Below, piece by piece: positions 7,987-16,448 of a DNA stretch of 64,000 nucleotides. The translations under genes were made by a program, and so were the position numbers. Location: NCBI GenBank assembly GCA_964619485.1, contig CAZUCI010000001.1, positions 1 to 64,000 of the forward strand, in the 5' to 3' direction. The notes under the pieces were generated by a model that worked only from the letters and a program-made list of their open reading frames with translations, was not told the origin of the DNA and did no database searches. Source of the DNA: UBA2882 sp964619485. Its GTDB lineage: Bacteria > Bacillota > Clostridia > Lachnospirales > Lachnospiraceae. Positions within the stretch are counted from its first letter, which is position 1; each line of letters starts with the position of its first letter.

Positions 7987-8868
7987 ATGGAAAGATATGA
8001 TATTGCTGTTATAGGAACAGGACCTGCTGGTTTGGAGGCGGCAATCACAGCAAGGGTCAGGAATAAAAAAGTACTTTTACTGGGAAGCAGGAGCTTAAGC
8101 GATAAGGTGGAAAAGGCACATGGCATAAAGAATTACCTCGGATTGCCTGAAGTGTCAGGAGACGAGCTTCAGCAGGCTTTTTTGAAGCATTTAGATGCAA
8201 TGGAGCTTGAAATCACCCAGGATCGGATCAATGCGGTTTACGCCATGGGAGAATACTTTGGAATGCAGGGACATAAGGAAATGTATGAGGCCTCAGCAGT
8301 TATTCTGGCCTGCGGCATGTCTGTTGCAAAGCCATTTCCGGGAGAGGTGGAGAATCTTGGCAGAGGAGTCAGCTATTGTGCAACCTGCGATGCAGCCTTT
8401 TACAGAGGAAAATCAGCCATTGTGATTGGATACAGCAGTGAAGAGGAAAAAGAAGCCGAGTTTCTGGCAGAGGTTGCAGAACATGTCTATTATCTGCCCA
8501 TGTATGATAAACCGGTCACGCTCGGAAATGAAATAGAAGTAGTGGAAGGGAAAAAGCCAGTTGCAATAGAGAGAAATGATCAGAGGATGAAGCTTCAGCT
8601 GGAGGAAGGTACTCTGGATGCAGATGGTATTTTTATTCTAAGAGAGAGCGTTGCACCATCACAGCTGGTTCCGGGACTTGCCATTGAGCACAATCAGGTC
8701 ATGGTAGACAGAAGCATGAGAACGAATATCAAAGGATTGTTTGCCTGTGGTGATATAACAGGGACGCCTTATCAGTATATCAAGGCAGCCGGAGAGGGAA
8801 ATGTTGCGGCACTCTCGGCAGTGAGCTATCTGGCAGAAAAGAAAAAGGAATCAAATACTGAAAAATAG
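7987..8868 (+). CDS. Thioredoxin-reductase-like flavoprotein lacking the NADPH motif
   Basis: This is a 293-residue FAD-dependent disulfide oxidoreductase. It has the FAD motif IGTGPAGLEA at the N-terminus, the redox-active pair CATCDAAF near residue 133, and the C-terminal FAD motif FACGDITG. Where NADPH-dependent thioredoxin reductases have GGGDSAxEEA, this protein reads VIGYSSEEEKEAEFL. This is seen in clostridial and cyanobacterial thioredoxin-reductase relatives that use ferredoxin or other donors. ATG 7987 has the RBS CAGGAG; the frame extends upstream through a short repeat that is not coding. An OhrR-type regulator follows 45 nt downstream, which suggests a role in thiol or peroxide stress. 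The electron donor is an inference. Confidence 0.85.
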   Translation: MERYDIAVIGTGPAGLEAAITARVRNKKVLLLGSRSLSDKVEKAHGIKNYLGLPEVSGDELQQAFLKHLDAMELEITQDRINAVYAMGEYFGMQGHKEMYEASAVILACGMSVAKPFPGEVENLGRGVSYCATCDAAFYRGKSAIVIGYSSEEEKEAEFLAEVAEHVYYLPMYDKPVTLGNEIEVVEGKKPVAIERNDQRMKLQLEEGTLDADGIFILRESVAPSQLVPGLAIEHNQVMVDRSMRTNIKGLFACGDITGTPYQYIKAAGEGNVAALSAVSYLAEKKKESNTEK

Positions 8869-8913
8869 AAAAGAAAAACGGACCAAATACTAAAAAACAG
8901 GAGAGAATTTAAA

Positions 8914-9342
8914 ATGAATCAGTACGATACCCTGAAATTGGAAAATCAGCTATGTTTTTCTTTATATGCAGCATCTAAGGAAATTGTAAGGCACTATAAG
9001 CCATTTTTGGATGAGCTTGATCTGACCTATACGCAGTATATTGCCATGATGGTTCTGTGGGAGCATAAGGAGCTGACGGTAAAGGAGCTGGGAACTTATT
9101 TATATCTGGATTCTGGAACACTTACGCCACTGTTAAAAACCATGGAAAAAAAGGGATGGGTTACCAGATGCAGGTCAAAAGAGGATGAACGTGTGCTTCA
9201 TGTCTCAATTACAGAGCAGGGAGAGGCACTAAAGGAAAAGGCTGTTCATGTACCACAGCAGATGGCACAGTGTGTGAAGCTTGAAAAAGAGGAAGCAGAA
9301 CAGCTTTATCGTATTCTGAACAAGATACTGAAAACCCTGTGA
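8914..9342 (+). CDS. MarR-family regulator, OhrR-like
   Basis: This 142-residue winged-helix repressor has the OhrR N-terminal signature LENQLCFSLYAASKE. The cysteine in NQLC occupies the place of the peroxide-sensing cysteine of OhrR. The DNA-binding region is LTVKELGTYLYLDSGTLTPLLKTMEKKGWV, shown here only to mark its position at about residues 50-80, and the wing has SKEDERVLHVSIT. OhrR proteins lose DNA binding when this cysteine is oxidised by organic peroxide or hypochlorite. The gene is downstream of the flavoprotein in an apparent operon with a matching palindrome at the promoter. Confidence 0.85.
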   Translation: MNQYDTLKLENQLCFSLYAASKEIVRHYKPFLDELDLTYTQYIAMMVLWEHKELTVKELGTYLYLDSGTLTPLLKTMEKKGWVTRCRSKEDERVLHVSITEQGEALKEKAVHVPQQMAQCVKLEKEEAEQLYRILNKILKTL

Positions 9343-9355
9343 AATGAAAGCACAA

Positions 9356-9388
9356 TGAAAGGCGGTCCCTGGCTGGGATCGCCTTTCA
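9356..9388. terminator. Hairpin between convergent genes
   Basis: TGAAAGGCG (9356-9364) pairs with CGCCTTTCA (9380-9388), extended by GTCCC/GGGAT. It lies 13 nt past the OhrR-like stop and abuts the stop codon of the minus-strand kinase, so it probably serves both genes. It has no long T-run on either strand. Confidence 0.5.
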
Positions 9389-12300
9389 CTATTGCTGATT
9401 TGTACTGTCCGGCTCACGGGAGTGTGCTGGACATTGCTGATTTGTACTGTGCAGCTCACGGGAGTGTGCTGGACATTGCTGATTTGTACTGTGCAGCTCA
9501 CGGGAGTGTGCTGGACATTGCTGATTTGGACATTGCATAGCCAGGGTGGAAAACAGGGCTTCAGGTTCGATGGGCTTGCTTAAATGAGCATTCATACCGG
9601 CTGCTCTGGTCTCTTCCACATCATCGGTGAATGCGTTTGCAGTCATCGCAATGATTGGAATCTGTTGTGCATCCGGTCGAGTCAGCTTCCTGATTTCTTT
9701 TGCAGCGGTGATTCCATCCATGACAGGCATGCGGATGNNNNNNNNNNATCATAATAGTCTGGCCGGGATTTTTCAAACATCTCAACGCCGAGCTGGCCAT
9801 TTCTGGCATGTTCCACGAGAATCCCCTTGGTTTGCAGCATTCTGATAGCAATTTCTGTGTTGAGTGGATGGTCTTCACATAGAAGAATCCGCTTCCCTTT
9901 TAAGGAAACCTCCTCACTGACCCTGGACTGCTCCTTTTTCCATGCTTCAATCTGTTCTGCTGTGGCAATGGGCATCTGAATGGTAAAGGTAAAGCAGGTT
10001 CCGGTGCCGGGCTCACTGGTAACTGCAATATCACCACCCATGAGACTAACCAGGCGTTTGGTGATTGCCATACCCAGTCCGGTGCCCTGGACAGAGCTTG
10101 TTTTGGAGGTATCTGCCTGGGAAAAGGCTTCAAAAATATGCGGCAGGAAGTCAGCGTTTATTCCAATACCGGTATCCCTGACCTCGATTTTGTCTGTTAT
10201 GATTCCGTTTTCAATGGAAAGGTTTGTCATGGTAAAGTCAATACTTCCGCCAGCGGGTGTAAACTTGATTGCATTCCCAAGTATGTTCATAACAATTTGC
10301 TGAATCCTTGGGACATCAAGATAGAGGATGGTAAAGGGCAGATTGTCTGCATGAACATTAAAATGAATATGCTTTTCCTGCATCCCGGGAAGTGCCAGTC
10401 TCAAGGTGTTGTTAATGATTTCATGTCCGTCACAGACGATCGGATGTAATTCCAGCTTTCCACTTTCAATGCGGCTCATATCGAGGGTATCATTGATAAG
10501 ATTGAGTAAATACTGTCCTGACATTTCCAGTTTGCCAACGTCATGTCTTAAATCATCATCCAGCGGTTTTTCCCTCATAAGGGAGGTCAAGCCGAGAATT
10601 CCGTTTAATGGAGTACGCATATCATGGCTGATTCGTGAGAGAAATGCAGTTTTTGCCTGATTTGCGACTCTGGCCTCATCCAGTGCATTCTGAAGAATCC
10701 TTTTCTGTGCAATCCATTCGTCATTTACGTTGCGTAATGTACCGCTGAGACGAAGGAGCTCGCCGCTGGGAGAGATGTCCTTGAAGGTGTTCATTTCTGT
10801 CCAGCTGTAAGAGCCGTCTGTCATGTGCATACGGACTGTAATGCTGGAGGATTTGCTGTTGGAGGAATCCTGGGAAAAATATTCCTTCAGCACAGACTCA
10901 TCCTCAGGGTGAATAATCCCGGTCAGGGCTGCTCTGCCACGTACCGTCTCAAAAGGAATCTGGGACAGGGCATAGTCAGAGTAGCTGCTTGAAGCGTAAA
11001 AGCCGTTTTGCTTTGACCATTCCCAGTATGCAATTCCAAGCATACCAAGAACTGTACGATAATGCTCCTGCTCCTTTAAAGCAAGCTTGGTGTTGTCACT
11101 TACAATTGTATGCACTGCATACCAGACGGAAGCATCGTCCTTGTCCAGGGCAGTTGTTTCTATCATGTTGGCATCCAGCCGGTTCAATAAATCAGGCTGG
11201 TCTTTTCTGTGAATAAGGTAGGCTACACTGATTGGCTTATGGTTTGAGATACCGTCTTTAATTGCAGTATTGAGTTTTTCATATTCGCTTTCGGGCACAT
11301 TTGCCAGGGCGTTTTCCTTTATCATATGAAAAAGCTCCGTCTGCGTATAACCACGCATGCGGGCAAGTCCCTCCGAAATATATTCTGTTGTAATTCGGCC
11401 GTCCTTTTTCAGATGATAGATGGCAACACCGCCGGGAATGCTGTTGAGCAGGGCCTGCTCCTTCTTCTGGGTCTCAATCAATTGAAGCTGGGAGCGAATG
11501 AGTGTATCGCAGTCTGTAAAGGATACATAAACGAGGAGATGGGAGCCGTGCCTTTCAACGACGGAGGCAGCAAGATTAATCCAGACCCAGTCTCCCTCGC
11601 TGTTTTGAATACGGTGCTGTACGCTGCACTCCTGTGCACCGTCAATCAGCCTTTGAATCATTGCTGATACAGCTTCCATATCATCCGGATAGATTACATT
11701 TATGGAATTGGAACCCATCAGGTGAGTTCTGGTTCCGCGTTTGAAGCCCAGCATTTTATAGTAGGCATCGTTTAAGGAGGTCAGATTCACCACACCGTCA
11801 TGAATTTCATAAATGCCAATGCCGGCAGGAACACGGTTAACCAGCTTCTGTAAGCGGACATGCTGCTGCTTGATTTCTGTTTCATCTGAAATATACAGGA
11901 TGTAGGATGCAATGCCATTCCAGGACAGAGTCTTTCCGTTGATGGAGTAGTAGCGTCCATTGCTCTCCACATGGAATTCAGTATAATCATCTTCTCTTAA
12001 AGAAAGCAGCTGTTCACGGGTCAGGAGCCGCTTACGCCCAGCCAGCTCCAGATGCTTCAGTATATTGAGGGAGCCCACTGTCTCCTGAGAAATTTCATAG
12101 AATACTTTTGCCGCATCATTGATGTAATTGACATTTCCATCCCTGACATCGGCAACGAGGACACCAATTGTGGAATCCTCAACAATATTCCGATAGAGAG
12201 TGGCTTCGTTGGTTGGATTGGTAAACATACAGTAATAGACAGGACAGCCATCCGTGTCATGAAGCTTGATGCCCGCGAGCTGAAGCCAGCGGACGCTGCC

Positions 12301-13719
12301 GTCACTGTACAGGTAGCGGTAAGTCAAATCCAGATTTTCCCCCTGTGATACCAGTTCGTCAAGCCTTTGGGAAACATAGGGAAAATCAACCGGGGCAATA
12401 ATGGAGCTGAGAATTGTATTGTCCGCAATCCGTTGGTCAATTTCTGCTCTGGATAATCCAGCCATTCGGGCAAAGCCGTCATTGTAATATTCGCATTCCA
12501 GCGTTTCACCGAATTTCCATATGCCAATGCCCCCAGGCATGAAGCTCAGCACACCATCCAGCATTGCATTCTTTTCATGCTCGTCGTTGACGTCGATGAT
12601 GATGCCGATGGTGTTAGATGGGACACCCTGTTCATCCTTGTGAAAAAGTCCTATCATTCTGCACCAGCGGTAGCTGTTGTCCGTCATGCGCAGACGCAGT
12701 GTTGTCTCCACCTTTTCCTTTCCCTGATTTGTTTCCTCAAAAAATTTCTGCATAACAGAAAGGTCGTTGGGATGGACAAGGTCTGCTGACGCTCTGTTTT
12801 GAAGAATGTCATCTGTGTCAGCCTGGCTTATGGCATATTTTTTGTATGCCTCTGAACAGTAAAAACTGCCTGTTTTTAAATCCCATTCAAAAACAGCGGC
12901 ATCCATTTCGTCAATTACCAGCTGATAACGCTCCTTCTCCAGAGTAGAGAGAATTTCACTTTTTTTCTTCTGGGTAATGTCCGTCACAATAGAAATAAGC
13001 AGAAATACACCAGCCTCATCCTGACTGACAGAGCGGAAGCTTCTGCTTACCCATAAATGTGTTCCGTCAGGTCTGATAATCTGATGCTCAATTTCTCCGG
13101 GCTGACCCGTCTGAATTGCTTTTGCCACAGCCTGTCTGATCCGGTTGTGGTCTGCAGCTGATACAATTTTTTCATCCAGGCTGACCATGCTGCTTTCATA
13201 TGAAGCCCGGTCAATGCCGATCAAATCAAAGAACTGCTCGTTGGCATAGACAAGCTCTTCGTTACCATTGGTAATTTTAAGCAGGGAGATACTGCTGCTG
13301 GAATTTTCTGCAATCAGAGCCAGCTGGGAATAGGTTTCCTTTTCTCTGGTAATATCAATAAAAGAGGCGTAAGCGTACTGCTTCCCGTCAATGGCAGTAG
13401 TAGCAACATTCAGCTTAATCCAAAGAATACGACCATCCTTGCGAACAATGCGATATTCATAATTGTTAGCCTCGCCAGCCTGAGCGTATTCATATTGGCT
13501 CTGATGGGAAATCTTCAGATCATCCGGAAACATCAGGCGTTCATTGTCATGGATGAACGTCTGATACTCCTCCCTGGTATATCCAACCAGATTGTAATAT
13601 GCCTGATTTAAAAATACAGGTGCAGAGGTGGTGAGGTCAAACAGACCAATGCCAATAGGTGATAGCTCTGCAATTTTTTTCAGCTGCTCCAGCTCACTGT
13701 TTTCCTTCATTTTATCCAC
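9389..13719 (-). CDS. Giant hybrid histidine kinase with eight PAS domains, one receiver and a repeat tail
   Basis: This is a cytoplasmic sensor kinase with no transmembrane helix or signal peptide. About eight consecutive PAS domains occupy residues 1-1005. Several have visible PAC ends such as VRKDGRILWIKLN and IRPDGTHLWVSRSF. The HisKA domain (about 1025-1090) has the phospho-accepting His in FLSRISHDMRTPLNGILG. The HATPase domain (about 1110-1250) has NAIKFTPAGG, DTGIGI and GTGLGMAI. The C-terminal receiver begins with KRILLCEDHPLN and continues with RMPVMDG, IAMTANAF and the KP lysine. A ten-N gap at 9738-9747 falls inside the receiver and puts the two halves in different frames. Fourteen missing bases would restore one frame of about 1444 residues. 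The tail carries three 14-residue repeats. RBS GAGGTGG precedes ATG 13719. Confidence 0.85.
9391..9528. repeat. 42-nt tandem repeat encoding a 14-residue repeat
   Basis: Three full copies (9391-9432, 9433-9474, 9475-9516) plus a 12-nt partial copy. On the minus strand they are in frame with the receiver domain of the giant kinase and add three near-identical CPAHSRELHSTNQQ units to its C-terminus. Copies 2 and 3 are identical; copy 1 differs at two or three bases. Confidence 0.85.
9738..9747. other. Assembly gap (10 N) inside the receiver domain
   Basis: The N-run separates ...PDYYD from IRMPVMDG. Paralogues in this window read YYDAILMDxRMPVMDG at this place, so 14 nt are expected. Ten is therefore a placeholder and not a measured length. 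The break is at the most conserved part of a domain present in at least six copies here. Confidence 0.9.
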
Positions 13720-13736
13720 CTCAAAACTTTTGTTAC

Positions 13737-13742
13737 ATTATA
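13737..13742 (-). promoter_or_regulatory. Candidate -10 box for the giant kinase
   Basis: TATAAT reads on the minus strand 18 nt before the kinase start codon. The hexamer 17 nt further upstream (TGGTAT) is a poor -35 match. The very short leader still holds the RBS. Confidence 0.35.
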
Positions 13743-13955
13743 CCGCTCATCAATAGTAAATACCAGTTGTTTTAGAATAAAAAAACGGGAATTGAGAACA
13801 TCCCGGAAGCAAATAATCAGAGATTTTACATAAATTTTGGATGGTAAGTATTTCGATTTAACATTGCAGGTTTAGTATGTTTATTGTAAGTGTGTTTTGC
13901 AGAGCTTTTAAAAGATTTTTTTGCGAACCTGCTTATATAGGAAAGGAGTAACTAA

Positions 13956-14552
13956 ATGATGAGAAAAGCAATGAAGGCTGGAATTGCATTGTTGGGTGCA
14001 ATGGTAATATTAACGGGATGCGGCGTGCAGAGGGATGACCAGAACAGCTCAGAGACTCAGGTGGAAGGGCTGGAGGAGCTGGGAAATATCCGGGTGGTAT
14101 CCAGGGAAGAGGGCTCAGGAACAAGAAGCACCTTTGCAGAGCTTGCAGATTTTGCTGATTCAGGGGAACAATCGGATCTGACAACATCAGATGCAGAGCT
14201 TGCAGACAACGCAGAAGAGGTAATGAAGCTTGTTTCGGCAGACAAAGCTGCAATTGGATATGTTTCAGAGGGAGCTCTGACAGAGAGCGCAGACGTGAAA
14301 AGTCTGACAGTGAATGGGGTCAGTGTGGATGAAAATAATAGATATCCATTAAGCAGATTCTTTTACCTGGCATATTCTGGAACACTGAGCGAGCTGGAAC
14401 AGGATTTTCTGATGTATGTCCATGGAGCAGGGCAGGAAATCGTGGGAGAGGCCTATGAACCGGTGGCAAAGAGCGGCAGCTTTCTGTCAAATCAGGCAGC
14501 AGGCTCTGGAGTGATGACCAGAAAAAGACGGTTCGGTCGGCAGAGGAATTGA
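13956..14552 (+). CDS. PstS-like lipoprotein, second-lobe half only
   Basis: The protein has a lipoprotein signal peptide with lipobox LTGC at about residue 21-24. A segment then matches the phosphate-binding lobe of PstS: VVSREEGSGTRSTF, DKAAIGYVSEGAL and YPLSRFFYLAY. SREEGSGTR is the anion-binding segment of phosphate-binding proteins. The order starts with what is normally the second lobe, and the first lobe is absent, so on its own it is half a binding protein. After SNQAAGSG the frame runs into a basic stretch and stops, while the adjacent frame stays open to 14773. Reinserting one base in GGAGTG near 14510 joins the two frames smoothly, which suggests a 1-nt deletion. No transporter genes are nearby. 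The RBS is GGAAAGGAG. Confidence 0.7.
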   Translation: MMRKAMKAGIALLGAMVILTGCGVQRDDQNSSETQVEGLEELGNIRVVSREEGSGTRSTFAELADFADSGEQSDLTTSDAELADNAEEVMKLVSADKAAIGYVSEGALTESADVKSLTVNGVSVDENNRYPLSRFFYLAYSGTLSELEQDFLMYVHGAGQEIVGEAYEPVAKSGSFLSNQAAGSGVMTRKRRFGRQRN

Positions 14553-14773
14553 AAGCGTTCCTCTTAAAGACACAGGAAGAATATCAGTCGGTTATTTCAA
14601 AACAGGCAGACAGCGGAGAGCTTTGTCCCCAGACAGATTTAATGTATATGAACAGGGCTGTCTATACTTTACTTGAATACATGATTCCGGTGATGAATGA
14701 AAAACGGGAGGCTTACCAGAAACTGATAGTTGAGGCACTGAACAGAATGCCTCAGGAGGGCATCCTTCAATAA
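14549..14773 (+). pseudogene. Helical C-terminal fragment in the frame after the PstS-like gene
   Basis: The open frame has no ATG and no RBS; its only candidate start is TTG 14549. It encodes a helical, charged stretch with TLLEYMIPVMNEKREAYQK. The frame is open back to 14459 and reads KKTVRSAEELKAFL across the stop of the upstream gene. It is most simply the displaced C-terminus of that gene. An independent small gene with a TTG start is the alternative. No family was recognised. Confidence 0.45.
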
Positions 14774-14825
14774 TGCATAATGGCAGTACTTCAAATATTG
14801 ATTTATCAAAAAAGGAATCGGGAAA

Positions 14826-16391
14826 ATGTATAAACCAATAGTATCATTAGAGACAGGGATAATCAGAGGTTATGCAGTAAGGAGCAATTCAGAGGTTGAT
14901 TTTGACCAATATAAAAACCAGAAAATATTTTATATTCCGGTACTGGAGGAAGTAGAAAAGGAAATAAAGGCAATTAAAGAAATAAAGGCATTGGACCATG
15001 AGAGAATTGTGGTTGTGCTTCAGGAATCGGAAATCCTTAATTACGAGAAAAATATTGATGACCTTATCGAAACGATAAGAGAGGCCGGCTTTGGAGCTGC
15101 ACTCAGAATTGGTTTTTATGAATATCCGGATGTGGTACAGATAAAGCGCTGGAAGCTTTCCTTTGTTTTGATAGAAAAGAATATCATCAGTAATCTGGAC
15201 GCAAACCCGGAGCTGGCAGGCAAAATCAGATCTGTGCTGCTTTTTGGAAAGGAAATGAATTTTTCTGTAATTGCAGAAGGAATTCAGACAGAAAGAAATC
15301 TGCAGAATGCGGTTAATCTGGGAATCCCATATGGGCGGGGAAAATTACTGCAATGCGGCAAAAACAGTGGCTCATCCCTGCCATCGGGGCTGCTTCAGCT
15401 GCTAAAAAATTCTAACCAGAATAAAAGAAATGAATATCAGAATATGTCCCTTGTCCGCAATGTCAGCTCCATCAGCAGAAACGGATATGTCATGCAGCTG
15501 GAGGAAAAGGCTGCTGCAGCCTATGAGCTGTTTGAGAGGGATAAGGACTGTGCGGCTATCTGTGTGGTAGACACCAAAGGAAAATTCAGGGGTATTTTAA
15601 CAAAAACTGCCCTGATGCAGGCATTTGGAGGGAGATATGGATATAATCTCCATGTGAAAAAAACGGTAAAGGATTTATCGAACGCCAAGGTACTTACTGT
15701 GTATAAAACATTTTCGATTGAGAGCGTGTCCCGTCTTGCGATGGAAAGAGAGACCAGTGAATTATATGATCCTGTAGTTGTATTGAACCGGGATAAATAC
15801 TATGGAATTGTCACGGTAAAGGATTTGTTGTCTGCGACCGTTTCCATTGAGGTGGAAAAGGCCAATGAAGCAAATCCCTTAACGTCTCTCCCGGGAAATC
15901 GTGTCATTGAACAGAAAATCCATCAGCTCATTGGAGAAAGCGAATTTTTTGCGATTATTTACCTGGATCTGGATAATTTCAAGGCATTTAATGATGCTTA
16001 CGGATTCCCAAATGGAGACAGAATGATTGAAATTCTTGCCAGATCCATGAAAAAAGCTTTTGGGACCTCATCATTTCTGGGTCATATCGGAGGAGACGAC
16101 TTTGTCATTATCTCCAGGCAGCCCAATGCAAGAGAGCAGGCTGAGATTATAATCAGTGATTTCAGGGAAAAGATTCATGAACTGTATAATGATGAAGACT
16201 GGGAACGGGGATATATTGTTTCACAGAACAGAAAAGGCATTACGGAACGCTTTCCGATTGCATCCATATCAATTGCAATCGTTACAAATCAGATAACCAG
16301 GTACAATAAGGCGGCAGAGCTGACAGAGCAGATTGTCAAGGCAAAGAAAAAAGCAAAGCAGATTGAAGGAAATTCGATTGTTGTTTTATAA
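14826..16391 (+). CDS. Degenerate EAL - CBS pair - GGDEF protein
   Basis: This 521-residue cytoplasmic protein belongs to c-di-GMP signalling. Residues 1-185 resemble an EAL fold (VIAEGIQTERNLQNA, GIPYGRGKLLQ) but lack the EAL and DDFG catalytic motifs, so this part probably only binds or has lost function. Residues about 215-345 are two CBS repeats (AAICVVDTKGKFRGILTK, PVVVLNRDKYYGIVTVKDLL), which usually bind adenine nucleotides. A GGDEF domain follows from about residue 355 (LTSLPGNRVIEQKI), with the active loop GHIGGDDF near residue 422 and no RxxD inhibitory site. The EAL-CBS-GGDEF order is a known architecture. An HD-GYP phosphodiesterase lies 57 nt downstream on the same strand. Confidence 0.85.
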   Translation: MYKPIVSLETGIIRGYAVRSNSEVDFDQYKNQKIFYIPVLEEVEKEIKAIKEIKALDHERIVVVLQESEILNYEKNIDDLIETIREAGFGAALRIGFYEYPDVVQIKRWKLSFVLIEKNIISNLDANPELAGKIRSVLLFGKEMNFSVIAEGIQTERNLQNAVNLGIPYGRGKLLQCGKNSGSSLPSGLLQLLKNSNQNKRNEYQNMSLVRNVSSISRNGYVMQLEEKAAAAYELFERDKDCAAICVVDTKGKFRGILTKTALMQAFGGRYGYNLHVKKTVKDLSNAKVLTVYKTFSIESVSRLAMERETSELYDPVVVLNRDKYYGIVTVKDLLSATVSIEVEKANEANPLTSLPGNRVIEQKIHQLIGESEFFAIIYLDLDNFKAFNDAYGFPNGDRMIEILARSMKKAFGTSSFLGHIGGDDFVIISRQPNAREQAEIIISDFREKIHELYNDEDWERGYIVSQNRKGITERFPIASISIAIVTNQITRYNKAAELTEQIVKAKKKAKQIEGNSIVVL

Positions 16392-16448
16392 AATTTGGAT
16401 ATTTGAAGAAAAAATTTTGATAATGACCAGGAAAGACAGGACGAAAAT

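Noticed and set aside
9391..9583. Plus-strand repeat peptides over the 42-nt array
   Set aside because: The minus-strand frame is continuous with a receiver domain, so the plus-strand frames are shadows.
13783..13806. Minus-strand terminator CGGGA/TCCCG with T-run upstream of the giant kinase
   Set aside because: The stem has only five pairs and no minus-strand gene lies upstream to need it.
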